A stretch of DNA of 16,566 bases from Gallionella sp. UBA4121 (GCA_002381565.1 DFWZ01000009.1:1-16566); one strand, 5' to 3'; counted from the first letter of the stretch, positions 5,860-14,089 are shown. Program-made: numbers and translations. Notes: a model not told the origin generated them from the sequence alone.

Positions 5860-5971
5860 AAGAACGGCAAAGAGCACGAGCTGTAAAGATCATCATTTTG
5901 AAGCAGTTGATGCAGCCGATCTTGGAAATTTGTCCCGGTTTGATCGATTGTTAGGAATATGGTGACCAATC

Positions 5972-6094
5972 ATGCCAGAAATTTTTAATTCGACTGAATC
6001 GATTGATGCTGTTATGGAACGGATGATCGTGAATCCCGCCGTGTATCTATTGGGTTATATCCGCAGCAGTCCATACAGGGAGCCGACATGCTGA
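5972..6094 (+). CDS. Candidate 40-residue ORF overlapping the acyltransferase start
   Basis: ATG 5972 to TGA 6092-6094, starting MPEIFNSTESIDAVMERM. It overlaps the first seven bases of the downstream acyltransferase, an arrangement that often means translational coupling. Its ribosome binding site is poor (AGGA lies about 15 bases upstream), and no family is recognised. The same frame is open upstream of a TGA at 5963-5965 back through the palindrome, without a start codon. It could be a real small coupled gene or a chance ORF. Confidence 0.3.
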   Translation: MPEIFNSTESIDAVMERMIVNPAVYLLGYIRSSPYREPTC

Positions 6095-6957
6095 CGCGAA
6101 TAGGCGTATTCCTGTTCTGGCTGATGCACTTCCTGCCGTTCCGTATTTTGGTTTGGATCGGAAATACATTCGGTTTGCTACTTTACCTGCTGGCCGCCGA
6201 ACGCCGTCGTGTGGCGGCTATCAATCTACATATGTGTTTTCCCGATATGAACGACACCAGGCGAGCACGCTTGTTGCGCGATCATTTCAAAATGTTCGGG
6301 CGGGGCGTCATTGAACGCACCATCTTGTGGTGGTCCAGTCGCGCGCGCATCTGTAGCCTGATCCGAGTCGAAGGCATAGAGCATTTTGATGCAGTGAAAG
6401 GCAAGCCGGTCATCTTGCTAACGCCGCACTTTGTCGGGATGGATGTCGGTGGCTCCTGGATATCACAACAGGTGGATGCGATCAGCGTCTATTCAACACA
6501 AAAGAATCGCTACTTGAGTGAAATGCTGTTCAAAAAACGCATACGTTTCGGCAACCAGCGCATCTACTCCCGTCAGCAAGGGCTGCGTCCCATCGTCAAG
6601 GCATTGCGCGAGGGCTGTCCATTTTTCTATCTGCCTGATCAGGATCAGGCAGTTAAGGATGGGACCTTCATTTCATTTTTCGGTGTGCCAACAGCAACGA
6701 TTACCACCGTGCCTCGTTTGGCTGCAATGACAGGCGCTGTTGTGGTGCCATGCATCACGCGCTTGCTGCCAGGTTCCGCAGGTTATCTGCTGACTTTTTA
6801 TCAGGCCTGGGAAAATTATCCGACCGGGGATGACATCGCCGATACGCGCCGCATGAACGAGTTCATCGAGCAGCGCGTACTCGAGATGCCTGAGCAATAT
6901 TTCTGGCTGCATAAGCGATTTAAAACCAGGCCGCCCGGCGAAAAGAGTCTGTACTGA
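6088..6957 (+). CDS. LpxL/HtrB-family lysophospholipid (lipid A) acyltransferase
   Basis: A 289-residue inner-membrane acyltransferase of the HtrB/MsbB (LpxL/LpxM) family, which adds secondary acyl chains to lipid A from acyl-ACP on the cytoplasmic side. An N-terminal membrane anchor (about residues 5-35) is followed by RRVAAINLHMCFP, typical of the family. The catalytic HxxxxD motif is HFVGMD (H114, D119), and YLPDQDQ later in the chain is a second conserved block. Length is close to the usual ~300. The first base of its ATG lies inside the 40-codon ORF upstream. It may be the lipid A enzyme or a specialised paralog acting on another acceptor. The peptide gene 250 bp upstream makes the second option worth testing, but nothing shows it. 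Confidence 0.92.
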   Translation: MLTRIGVFLFWLMHFLPFRILVWIGNTFGLLLYLLAAERRRVAAINLHMCFPDMNDTRRARLLRDHFKMFGRGVIERTILWWSSRARICSLIRVEGIEHFDAVKGKPVILLTPHFVGMDVGGSWISQQVDAISVYSTQKNRYLSEMLFKKRIRFGNQRIYSRQQGLRPIVKALREGCPFFYLPDQDQAVKDGTFISFFGVPTATITTVPRLAAMTGAVVVPCITRLLPGSAGYLLTFYQAWENYPTGDDIADTRRMNEFIEQRVLEMPEQYFWLHKRFKTRPPGEKSLY

Positions 6958-7120
6958 GAAAAAGTATTCAGGTTCATCAGTAATGAGCTGAGCAGGCAAG
7001 TGCAGATTCGGTTTTGTAAAGAAGAACCCGCAGGATGCTCATGTTTTAATGGCATGAAGATAGTCCCATGGCAACGGGTAGCATTAAATGACTTAACGAT
7101 GCATAGGGTTTGGTTTTGTC

Positions 7121-7153
7121 ACTCCGGGCTCGCGGAGTTTTAATTTATTTTGC
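7121..7153 (+). terminator. Rho-independent terminator
   Basis: ACTCCG (7121-7126) and CGGAGT (7133-7138) form a stem around GGCTCG, followed by TTTAATTTATTTT. The T-rich side is on the plus strand, so it most likely ends the acyltransferase transcript 160 bases after its stop. It also lies just beyond the minus-strand gene ending at 7173, but that strand lacks a good T-run. The 6958-7120 gap holds no supported gene. Confidence 0.65.
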
Positions 7154-7172
7154 GGGATTCTGGCAGGTGTAA

Positions 7173-7664
7173 TCAGCTAGCAGGCGGTGGGAAGGTCACT
7201 GCCAGTTTGTCAGTAACCTCCCGTTTGCTCGCCAGGCTGATCGCACTCGCTTCCATTATCGCTGTGACCATGACACCGATAAGCGTTGGCAGCACTGCAA
7301 TACGCGTCAGCGCCACCCATAAAATGTGCTTCATGCTGGCTTCGTGCGACGCCTGGCTGACTATCCAGGCAATAAAGATTAACGCCGCTGTGACGGCATA
7401 ACCTATCATCAGCCATTTGCTATTTAAGAAAGCTAGCCGCCAATGTGCAGCAACGAACCAGCATGTGATTTTTCTGCTGCGCAGGTAAAGGTAACCAATC
7501 AGTGCGCTTGAACTGAGCAGTGGGATCAGCAAGCCCAGCATGCCGACATTCAGTGCAATGACTGCCGGGGCCATCAATAAATTGAAAGCAAATAAACCCG
7601 CTATCAGAAGATCATGTGGAAATTGTGCCCGTTTGATTTCTGCCGCACTCACTTCAAATCGCAT
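7173..7664 (-). CDS. Four-helix membrane protein of unknown function (163 aa)
   Basis: The start is placed at ATG 7664 because AAAGGG (7674-7679) abuts the alternative ATG at 7673 too closely to serve it; choosing 7673 adds three residues. A short polar N-terminus (RFEVSAAEIKRAQ) precedes four hydrophobic segments, roughly at residues 18-38, 40-61, 84-104 and 114-141. The end is a polar, proline-rich tail. No catalytic or metal-binding motif is visible. It lies downstream of, and in the same direction as, another small four-helix protein, but the 156-bp gap contains its own -10-like sequence. Function unassigned. Confidence 0.7.
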   Translation of the reverse strand: MRFEVSAAEIKRAQFPHDLLIAGLFAFNLLMAPAVIALNVGMLGLLIPLLSSSALIGYLYLRSRKITCWFVAAHWRLAFLNSKWLMIGYAVTAALIFIAWIVSQASHEASMKHILWVALTRIAVLPTLIGVMVTAIMEASAISLASKREVTDKLAVTFPPPAS

Positions 7665-7700
7665 TATTTCCATCCCTTTGTATGGGCAATCGGAAGGTTG

Positions 7701-7706
7701 ATTATA
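7701..7706 (-). promoter_or_regulatory. -10 box of the 7173-7664 gene
   Basis: On the minus strand this reads TATAAT, a perfect -10, about 37 bases before the chosen start codon. No good -35 lies at 16-18 bp; TTGTAG is present but 20 bp away (7727-7732). The call rests on the -10 alone. Confidence 0.35.
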
Positions 7707-7819
7707 AAATAAGGCAAGTTATACGCCTACAATTAAAATTGAGAAGGCGGATTGCAGTTGGTGTGCATGTGCCCCTCAAAAAATCGTCTGCTTACAATAT
7801 CTGTTTGAAAGCAGGGGAG

Positions 7820-8266
7820 TTAGGCAGCTTGCGTCGACTGGTACAGCAGGGAAAATCCAATCGCCCACAGCGGCATCACCCAGTAGCCAAAAGCAGAAGT
7901 AAACTGGGCCAGCACCATAACTACATCAGGGCCTGGTATCCAATGCCAGGTAATCTGAAAAATAAACAATGCTGCCGCCAGAATATTGCCTGTCAAAATC
8001 AAACGATGCCCGAAACGGTAACCGTTGCCGCCGCTGTTGCCAACAATGGGCAGGGTGCCGCCTTGCAGGCGGCGTACCACAAAGACCACCCCAAGCAACA
8101 GCAACGCGCCGACGATGCGCCCGGGAATTCCCGTCTCCTGCGTATCAATACCGAACAGTTCCAGCACCATGCGTCCGGCAAAAGCGACCCAACCCATCAA
8201 CAGTGTTTGCGGAATCAGGAACCAGGCCATAAAAACATTCAGACAGGGGAGTTTCACGCCTGGCAC
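7820..8266 (-). CDS. Four-helix membrane protein of unknown function (148 aa; N-terminus uncertain)
   Basis: Four hydrophobic segments (about residues 11-31, 47-64, 89-109 and 114-142) fill nearly the whole protein. No motif or family is recognised. The only in-frame start before a TAA at 8300-8302 is a GTG at 8266, which has no ribosome binding site. A well-spaced AGGAAAA does precede an ATG at 8310, but that frame starts MLNKITG and stops at 8254-8256. Reading MLNKITG on into KYFVALVPG of the long frame would need a 1- or 2-base shift near 8285-8292. The gene may therefore be frameshifted, carry a sequence error, or use an overlapping leader ORF for coupling. Confidence 0.65.
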   Translation of the reverse strand: MPGVKLPCLNVFMAWFLIPQTLLMGWVAFAGRMVLELFGIDTQETGIPGRIVGALLLLGVVFVVRRLQGGTLPIVGNSGGNGYRFGHRLILTGNILAAALFIFQITWHWIPGPDVVMVLAQFTSAFGYWVMPLWAIGFSLLYQSTQAA

Positions 8267-8497
8267 CAGCGCGACAAAATATTTGTGTTGCCGGTGATTT
8301 TATTCAACATGCTGTTTTCCTCGCGGTGTGGCCGATATCATCATCCCGGGAGCTGAATGATAGCAGCCAAACAACTGCCGCCCCTCTATTTTCTTGCGTA
8401 TTATTCGCATGGAAGTTTGCGTTAGAATGCGGCTCGGCCTGTCTTCTGTGTTTAAATGGTCCAACGAGTTCGTGAATCGATTCAATAGGCAAATATA

Positions 8498-9166
8498 ATG
8501 GATCGTAAAGTTTATTGGTTAATGGCGTTTATTGCAGTGCTGATCCTGGGCGTGGCTTTTTTTCAGGGAGACAAGCCCGCTGAAAAATCGGACCTGCCCT
8601 GGCATATCGAACATCCGACTCCGGACACCAGCCGGATATTCGGCGTCACCCTGGGGCAAAGCAACACCACTCAAGCCGAGCAGCATTTCAAGGAAGCGGC
8701 CAAGCCCATCCTGTTCAAATCAACTCGCGGCCAATTGGTCGTGGAGGTTTTCTTTGAAGAGGTCAATCTCGCCGGCCTGAAAGCCCGCGTGGTGCTGACT
8801 ATCGCGGTGCCTGATCAGGAACTGCCGGGCATGTTCGAGCGCGGCTTGCGCATGAATGCCACGAGCAGCGGCAAGGAGATCACCCTGACCCCCGAGGACA
8901 TCGCCCGCGTATTCACGATGCCGGTCAGCAGCCTGACCTATATGCCTTCTGTTCGTCTGGACGACGCTGTTTTCGCCAAACGTTTTGGGGAGCCTGCGCT
9001 GCGCATCAGGGAAAAGAAAAGCGGCGCTGTGCACTGGCTGTACCCGCAGCACGGCCTGGATATCACGCTGGGCGGCGCGGAGAAACCATTGCTGCAATAT
9101 GTTCCCCCCTGGGACTTTGACAGGCTGATTCAGCCGCTGCTGGCCAACGGCGAGATACTCAAATAG
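8498..9166 (+). CDS. Membrane-anchored protein of unknown function (222 aa)
   Basis: Residues 5-23 (VYWLMAFIAVLILGVAFF) form one N-terminal membrane anchor, and the rest is soluble and presumably periplasmic. The segment RIFGVTLGQSNTTQAEQHF resembles the opening of small periplasmic repeat domains, but no family is assigned. The ATG at 8498 has only a weak AGG at 8487-8489. The 187-bp gap upstream, shared with the divergent membrane gene, has a TAGAAT -10-like site (8423-8428) without a clear -35. Its 3' end overlaps the 3' end of convergent ccoS by eight bases. Lying beside the cbb3 assembly genes does not by itself place it in that pathway, because it is transcribed in the opposite direction. 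Confidence 0.8.
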   Translation: MDRKVYWLMAFIAVLILGVAFFQGDKPAEKSDLPWHIEHPTPDTSRIFGVTLGQSNTTQAEQHFKEAAKPILFKSTRGQLVVEVFFEEVNLAGLKARVVLTIAVPDQELPGMFERGLRMNATSSGKEITLTPEDIARVFTMPVSSLTYMPSVRLDDAVFAKRFGEPALRIREKKSGAVHWLYPQHGLDITLGGAEKPLLQYVPPWDFDRLIQPLLANGEILK

Positions 9167-9386
9167 ATGGGTTGCCGTCCCTGATGTCTTCAGGAAGGGG
9201 GGCTTTTTCGGGATGGCGATCTTTCGGCTGTTGCATCATCATCTCATCGTCGTCATCGAGCAGAATGCGGCTGGCATTGCCTTCCATGTCTTCATACTGA
9301 CCCTTCTTCACCGCCCAGATCAGCACTGCGAAAAACAGCAGACCGAAGAACATCATGCCCGGAATCAAGCTGTAAATCACTTCCAT
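9159..9386 (-). CDS. ccoS: cbb3-type oxidase assembly protein CcoS
   Basis: A 75-residue protein with one membrane helix (about residues 4-26: YSLIPGMMFFGLLFFAVLIW) followed by KKGQYEDMEG, the typical CcoS pattern with its YED-acidic stretch, and a polar tail somewhat longer than usual. CcoS is needed for heme and copper cofactor insertion into the cbb3 catalytic subunit. AGGGGGT lies four bases before the ATG. The start lies ten bases inside the end of ccoI, so the two are translationally coupled. It is the last gene of the ccoGHIS unit. Confidence 0.93.
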   Translation of the reverse strand: MEVIYSLIPGMMFFGLLFFAVLIWAVKKGQYEDMEGNASRILLDDDDEMMMQQPKDRHPEKAPLPEDIRDGNPSI

Positions 9387-11833
9387 ATTACCCCCTGGTG
9401 TTTATTAAACAAGTTGCGGATGCGTGCCGCATTGCCGATTACCACCAGTGAACTGATGGGCATGGTGATCGCCGCCACCAGCGGATCCACGCGGGCCATC
9501 ATCGCCAGCGGCACCATGATAAGGTTATACATAAATGACAGCCCGATGTTTTGCCTGATGGTGAGCAAGGTGCGACGCGACAGCAGCGTTGCAAGCCGCA
9601 CCTTGTCCAGCTCGTTGTGCATCAGCACGATATCCGCACTTTCCACCGACACATCGGTGCCCGAACCCAGAGCAATGCCCACATCAGCACGTATCAATGC
9701 CGGCGCATCGTTGACGCCGTCACCCACCATGGCGACCACCTCTCCGCGCTGTTGCAGGCGCTGAATCTCCTGATCCTTGTCCTGCGGCAACACTTCGGCG
9801 ATCACATCCATTCCGCCCAGCTGCCGCGCGATGGCCACTGCCACTGCACGGCGATCCCCGCTCAGCAGGGTCATGCCGATGCCCGCCGCACGCAATTCGT
9901 TCACCAGTTGCGGCGCATCTTCGCGCAACTTGTCCGCCAGCGCGAATACGGCAACATGCGCTGTGCCCAAGGCGCAGTGCACACAACTCATCGCCTCATC
10001 TTCGAGTTTGAGCGCCTCTGCCTGCAACCCGGCATTCGGCGTGATGCCGTTGCGGACCAGCCATTCGATGCTGCCCAGCAATACCGATTTCCCGTCCACA
10101 TCAGCCTGCACACCCAGTCCTGCGCTGGCATGAAACCCCTGGACTGCGACATCGCGAAAATTCAGCTGCCGTGCCTCGGCGACGATGGCGCGGGCTGTGG
10201 CATGTTCGCTGTAGCGTTCCACGGCCGCCGCAATGCGCAATATGTCCTGTGCGGCAAAATCGGGGGCGGTGCGCATGTGCGCCACGCTCATCCGGCCTTC
10301 GGTCAGCGTGCCGGTTTTGTCGAAGACGAAATGCGTCACTTTGGACAATGTCTCCAGCACTAAACCATTCTTGATCAATATGCCGTGCTTCGCTCCCAGG
10401 CCGGAGGCTACGGCAACCGACATCGGCGTCGCCATTCCAAGCGCACAAGGGCAGGTGATGATCAGCACAGACGTCGCCGCCATCAGCGCGAGCTCGAAAC
10501 TGTCACGCTGCCAGATGAAAAAAGTGAGCGCAGCGCAAATCAGCGTCACCAGAACAAACCACGGCACGATGGTATCGGCCATGCGTTGTATCGGGGCCTT
10601 GGAAGCCTGCGCCTCTTCAACCAGCCGGATGATCTTCGCCAGCGTGGTGTTCTGTAATGTCGAACTCACCTCAACCAGCAGCGCGCCGCTGGTGTTTAAA
10701 GTGCCGGCGGAGACCTTCGCGCCGATCGACTTGCTCACCGGCACGGACTCTCCGCTCAGCATGGATTCATCGACGGCACTATGCCCTTCGAGCACGATAC
10801 CGTCCACCGGAACTTTATAACCGGGCTTGATCAACACATGGTCGCCGAGCCGTACCCCGCGTGTCGGCGTGATTTGCTCACGGCCGTCCAGCATCACGGT
10901 TGCCACGCGCGGCTGCAATTCCATCAAGCGCTTGGTGGCGGACAGCGCCTGATGACGGAACATGCCTTCCAGATAGCGCCCGATCAGGATCACGAAAATC
11001 AGATTGGTGACCGTATCGAAATAGACTTCGCCGATTTTATTCGCTGTCGCCGTGATATAGGTGGAATAGGCATAGGTCACGCTAAGTCCGATGGCGATCG
11101 GCAGATCCATGGTCAGGCGACCGACGCGCATCCCCCCGATTGCGCCGCGATAAAACGGATAACCCGCATATAACAGGGTAGGGGTGGCCAATGCGAAACC
11201 CATCCAGTGGAAGAAATCGCGGAACTCGCCTTTATCTGCACCGCTGTATAGCGCGATGGAAATCCAGATCATGTTCATCATCGCAAAGCCGGCGAAGAAC
11301 AGGCGAAAGAGCATGCTGCGATTGGCTTTTTTGATTACGCCTTCCGCATTTTCAGGGTCATATGGCACGGCGGAATAGCCGATCCTGGCGAGGGCGCGGA
11401 TCAGGCTGGATAGCTTGTTGCGGCGGCTGTCCCAGCGCAGGTGTATGCGCTTGGCGGTCAAGTTGACATTGGCCGACTGAACCCCGGGTTCGCGCAGCAT
11501 GACGCGTTCAATCAGCCACACACAGGCGGGACAGTGGATGCCCTCCACCAGCAGATGAATATCGCGCAGGTCGCCTGTGCGGGTGATGAATTCCTGCTGC
11601 ACCTCGTCGAGGTCATAGATATCGATGTCTTTGGGCGGTTCGGGAGGAGGGGCGAGCAGCACGCCTTCCGGGGTGCGCTGATAATAGCCTTGCAATCCCG
11701 CCTCAAAAATGGCACAACATACGGCCTGGCAGCCAAGGCAGCAGAAGTCGTGTTCCGCGCCACCCACCGTTGCGTGGTAGCTTTCCGTGACAGGCAAGCC
11801 GCAATGAAAGCAACTGCTGTTGTGCTGATTCAT
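9377..11833 (-). CDS. ccoI: Copper-translocating P1B-type ATPase CcoI (FixI)
   Basis: ATP-driven Cu(I) exporter that supplies copper for the CuB site during cbb3 oxidase assembly. The chain holds, in order: an N-terminal cysteine-rich zone (C8, C11, C31, C32, C35, C39, C40) typical of FixI-type pumps; a heavy-metal-associated domain with GIHCPAC (C101, C104); membrane helices; the actuator loop LSGESVPV; the ion-channel motif C461-P-C463; the phosphorylation motif DKTGT with D505; and GDGVND at 704-709. At 818 residues it fits the family. The ATG at 11833 is preferred; a TTG one codon upstream also keeps the frame. No strong Shine-Dalgarno is present, and translation probably follows from ccoH, 20 bases upstream. 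Confidence 0.96.
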   Translation of the reverse strand: MNQHNSSCFHCGLPVTESYHATVGGAEHDFCCLGCQAVCCAIFEAGLQGYYQRTPEGVLLAPPPEPPKDIDIYDLDEVQQEFITRTGDLRDIHLLVEGIHCPACVWLIERVMLREPGVQSANVNLTAKRIHLRWDSRRNKLSSLIRALARIGYSAVPYDPENAEGVIKKANRSMLFRLFFAGFAMMNMIWISIALYSGADKGEFRDFFHWMGFALATPTLLYAGYPFYRGAIGGMRVGRLTMDLPIAIGLSVTYAYSTYITATANKIGEVYFDTVTNLIFVILIGRYLEGMFRHQALSATKRLMELQPRVATVMLDGREQITPTRGVRLGDHVLIKPGYKVPVDGIVLEGHSAVDESMLSGESVPVSKSIGAKVSAGTLNTSGALLVEVSSTLQNTTLAKIIRLVEEAQASKAPIQRMADTIVPWFVLVTLICAALTFFIWQRDSFELALMAATSVLIITCPCALGMATPMSVAVASGLGAKHGILIKNGLVLETLSKVTHFVFDKTGTLTEGRMSVAHMRTAPDFAAQDILRIAAAVERYSEHATARAIVAEARQLNFRDVAVQGFHASAGLGVQADVDGKSVLLGSIEWLVRNGITPNAGLQAEALKLEDEAMSCVHCALGTAHVAVFALADKLREDAPQLVNELRAAGIGMTLLSGDRRAVAVAIARQLGGMDVIAEVLPQDKDQEIQRLQQRGEVVAMVGDGVNDAPALIRADVGIALGSGTDVSVESADIVLMHNELDKVRLATLLSRRTLLTIRQNIGLSFMYNLIMVPLAMMARVDPLVAAITMPISSLVVIGNAARIRNLFNKHQGVIWK

Positions 11834-11853
11834 CAATGACTAAGGTTTGTTTG

Positions 11854-12360
11854 CTATGTTTCCGTCACTAAAAACCTGCTGCTCTCCGCTTCAAACACAT
11901 CGTTGCCGCGTTTGACACGAATGCGCAGTTCCCAGTAGCCTTTGAGAGGGAAGCTGATATAGCCCTGATATTTGCCTGAGGCGACTTCACTGAAGGGAAC
12001 AGAGAAGTCTTTTTCCGCATCGGAAGGGCGATAAGCCACCACTTCCATTTCGCCGCTGACCGGCGAATTTTGACGATCCGTCACATCGATTTCATAGGCG
12101 GCAGGCGTGGCGAGTACGACTGTTTTCGGAAGTTTCACAGTGACTTTCCATGCCAGTGCATTTCGTGCCTGTATGTCATCTATCGTTTCTGTATCAGACT
12201 TGCGATCCTTGGTGCTGTACTCGTGATCCACCAGGGTGGAACGGCCATGCAAGGCGTACCAGACCAGCACTGAATTGACCAGTAATGCCGTGACGACCAC
12301 ACCCAGCATGCCGATAAACCAGGGGTTGCGCCAGCCATCCTTGTTCTTTTGTGAAAGCAT
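11854..12360 (-). CDS. ccoH: cbb3 oxidase assembly protein CcoH (FixH)
   Basis: A 168-residue FixH-family protein. A short cytoplasmic N-terminus containing NPWFIGMLG leads into one membrane helix (about residues 14-36), then a periplasmic beta-rich domain with the closing block GYWELRIRVKRGNDVF. CcoH associates with and stabilises the cbb3 complex during assembly. AAGGAG lies about seven bases before the ATG. It sits between ccoG (25-bp gap) and ccoI (20-bp gap) in the usual GHIS order. Confidence 0.93.
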   Translation of the reverse strand: MLSQKNKDGWRNPWFIGMLGVVVTALLVNSVLVWYALHGRSTLVDHEYSTKDRKSDTETIDDIQARNALAWKVTVKLPKTVVLATPAAYEIDVTDRQNSPVSGEMEVVAYRPSDAEKDFSVPFSEVASGKYQGYISFPLKGYWELRIRVKRGNDVFEAESSRFLVTET

Positions 12361-12385
12361 TTGTCAGCTCCTTGTTGAATCTCGT

Positions 12386-13804
12386 TCAGGGTTTGGGGGC
12401 ATTGAATTTGGAGTCGTATTCAGCATCGACAGATGGATCTTCCACACTTTGTATACGGAATTCTATCGGTGTTACTTCATGCTTGACGTTCGCCCCGGGT
12501 GCTTTGACGAAAATCGTAAACGAAGTGCCGCGGCCATGATGGGTCAAGAGCGGCTGCTCGGCGCCGATAATGGTCTGTCCCTCCACGCCGCCCTCAGCCA
12601 TCACACGCACATGCAGATCCTTATCGGTCTTGTTGACCACCTTGAATTCGTATTTGTTCTGGATAGCCCCGTCGCTCATGCTGACAAACAACGGCTGGCG
12701 CTCCGGGATCACCCTGAGAGTCATCGCACCCAGATGGGTCAAACCGTATACGATGCCACTCAGCGCGATGAGTATGATGCTGATGTAAACCCAGGTTCGC
12801 GGGTGCTGGTAGAGTTTTTTTACCGGCTTGCCTTCGATCTCATCCAGCGAGGCGTAACGGATCAATCCACGCGGGCGCCCCACCTTGTCCATCACTGAGT
12901 CACAGGCATCCAGACAGAGTCCGCAGGTGATGCAGCCCAGTTGCTGACCTTGGCGGATATCCACTCCGGTCGGGCAAACCTGCACGCACTGAAAACAGTC
13001 GATACAGTCCCCGTGAGCATTGCTTGCAGCACCCTTTTGCAGTTTGCCGCGCGGCTCGCCGCGCTTGACATCATAGGTTGGCATGATGGTCTGGCTGTCC
13101 GACATCACCGCCTGGATGCGCGCATAGGGGCACAGCCAGAAGCAGGTTTGTTCGCGCAGGAATCCGGCCAGAATGTAGGTGCCTGCAATGAACATGGACA
13201 GCGTTACCCAGCCCACCATTGGCAGATTGAAGGCCAGCAAGTTGTTCCAGTAGTCGAAGGCATCGACGAACCAGATCGAGAAACTGATTCCAGTCAACGT
13301 TGCGATCACCAGCCAGAACGAATGCTTGATCACTTTCAGACGGATCTTTTCAAGATTCCAGGGTGCATTGTCCAGTTTGCGCCGCTGCGAGGGATTGCCT
13401 TCAATCTTTTCTTCTATCCAGGTAAACACATCCGTCCATACCGTCTGAAAACAGAAGTAGCCGCAGAACACCCTTGATGCGACGGAAGTCACGGCAAATA
13501 AGGTCATCGCCATGACCAGCAGCAGCAGCGACAGCATCCAGATGTCCTGGGGAAGGACCGTCAGATTGAAAAAGTGAAACTGACGGTTGCCGATGTCAAA
13601 CAGTACGGCTTGCTTGCCGTTCCAGCGTACATAGGGGAAAAGAAAAAAGAACAGCCAGAGCGAGCCGGTCATGTATTTAACCGAGCGAAAAAAGCCCGGC
13701 ATACGCTTGGCATGGATGGTCTTGTCACCCAGATTGACACTCCAGGTCTCAAACTCCTGATAGATAGCGGTAACGCTGCCGACGTGTTCGGTCTCTTTTT
13801 CCAT
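12386..13804 (-). CDS. ccoG: cbb3 oxidase accessory protein CcoG (FixG/RdxA), 4Fe-4S ferredoxin-type
   Basis: A 472-residue membrane protein with several helices (about 45-60, 85-108, 160-182 and 195-215) and one near residue 340. Between them is a cytoplasmic domain with two [4Fe-4S] motifs: C267, C270, C273, C277 and C291, C294, C297, C301. Extra pairs FCGYFC (C114, C118) and CFWLC (C221, C225) lie at membrane boundaries. After residue ~360 comes an Ig-like periplasmic domain (FixG C-terminal type). The family is linked to copper reduction for cbb3 assembly. AGGAG sits seven bases before the ATG. It is first of the GHIS set, 119 bp past a strong terminator, so it probably has its own promoter, although no convincing hexamers or full FNR site were found. 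Confidence 0.96.
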   Translation of the reverse strand: MEKETEHVGSVTAIYQEFETWSVNLGDKTIHAKRMPGFFRSVKYMTGSLWLFFFLFPYVRWNGKQAVLFDIGNRQFHFFNLTVLPQDIWMLSLLLLVMAMTLFAVTSVASRVFCGYFCFQTVWTDVFTWIEEKIEGNPSQRRKLDNAPWNLEKIRLKVIKHSFWLVIATLTGISFSIWFVDAFDYWNNLLAFNLPMVGWVTLSMFIAGTYILAGFLREQTCFWLCPYARIQAVMSDSQTIMPTYDVKRGEPRGKLQKGAASNAHGDCIDCFQCVQVCPTGVDIRQGQQLGCITCGLCLDACDSVMDKVGRPRGLIRYASLDEIEGKPVKKLYQHPRTWVYISIILIALSGIVYGLTHLGAMTLRVIPERQPLFVSMSDGAIQNKYEFKVVNKTDKDLHVRVMAEGGVEGQTIIGAEQPLLTHHGRGTSFTIFVKAPGANVKHEVTPIEFRIQSVEDPSVDAEYDSKFNAPKP

Positions 13805-13922
13805 GGCCCTGCTCCTGACTGCTGCTCAATCGAGCTGATCTGCCAGCACATCTGACGAATGAAGGGGGTGTGCAACCCCATAAAACAACCGCTTATTTAA
13901 AACTTGCCAATGTATCAGTCCT

Positions 13923-13952
13923 AAAAAGGAGGTGACAGCATCCTCCTTTTTT
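13923..13952. terminator. Bidirectional hairpin terminator between ccoNOQP and ccoGHIS
   Basis: AAAAAGGAGG (13923-13932) and CCTCCTTTTTT (13942-13952) pair fully around a nine-base loop, with A- and T-runs on both sides so it can work in both directions. It follows the 39-residue small gene by 17 bases on the minus strand and so ends the oxidase structural operon. Confidence 0.85.
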
Positions 13953-13969
13953 CGTGCTGCGATGCGATA

Positions 13970-14089
13970 TTATTGATTGTCTTTGCTTCTGGTCGCATTC
14001 CGGTACAGCACATATAACAACCAAATCAGTGCGGCGGCGCTGCCCGCAACACTGATGATGACACCCCAAAACACCGCATCGTGGTTCAT
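13970..14089 (-). CDS. 39-residue single-helix protein in cco operon (CcoM-like position)
   Basis: ATG at 14089, preceded by AAAGGAGA, to a TAA at 13970-13972. The protein is MNHDAVFWGVIISVAGSAAA followed by LIWLLYVLYRNATRSKDNQ. It has one membrane helix (about residues 7-29) with a positively charged tail, which by the positive-inside rule puts the C-terminus in the cytoplasm. It follows ccoP by 53 bases and precedes the operon terminator. Pseudomonas stutzeri cbb3 contains a small single-helix subunit, CcoM (37 residues), so a comparable role is plausible by size and location only. The excellent ribosome binding site makes it a real gene. Confidence 0.75.
   Translation of the reverse strand: MNHDAVFWGVIISVAGSAAALIWLLYVLYRNATRSKDNQ

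Noticed and set aside
7682..8356. Long open + strand frame (224 codons) across the two small membrane-protein genes
   Set aside because: It has a composition rich in Gln/His/Arg, no ribosome binding site, and lies antisense to a hydrophobic protein. It is the mirror of a coding frame.
9551..10363. 270-codon + strand frame inside ccoI
   Set aside because: It is antisense to the clearly identified P-type ATPase; His/Gln-rich translation typical of a shadow frame.
13881..13922. FNR/ANR-like site before ccoG
   Set aside because: CTGAT with a four-base spacer lacks a matching ATCAA half; only one half-site is recognisable.
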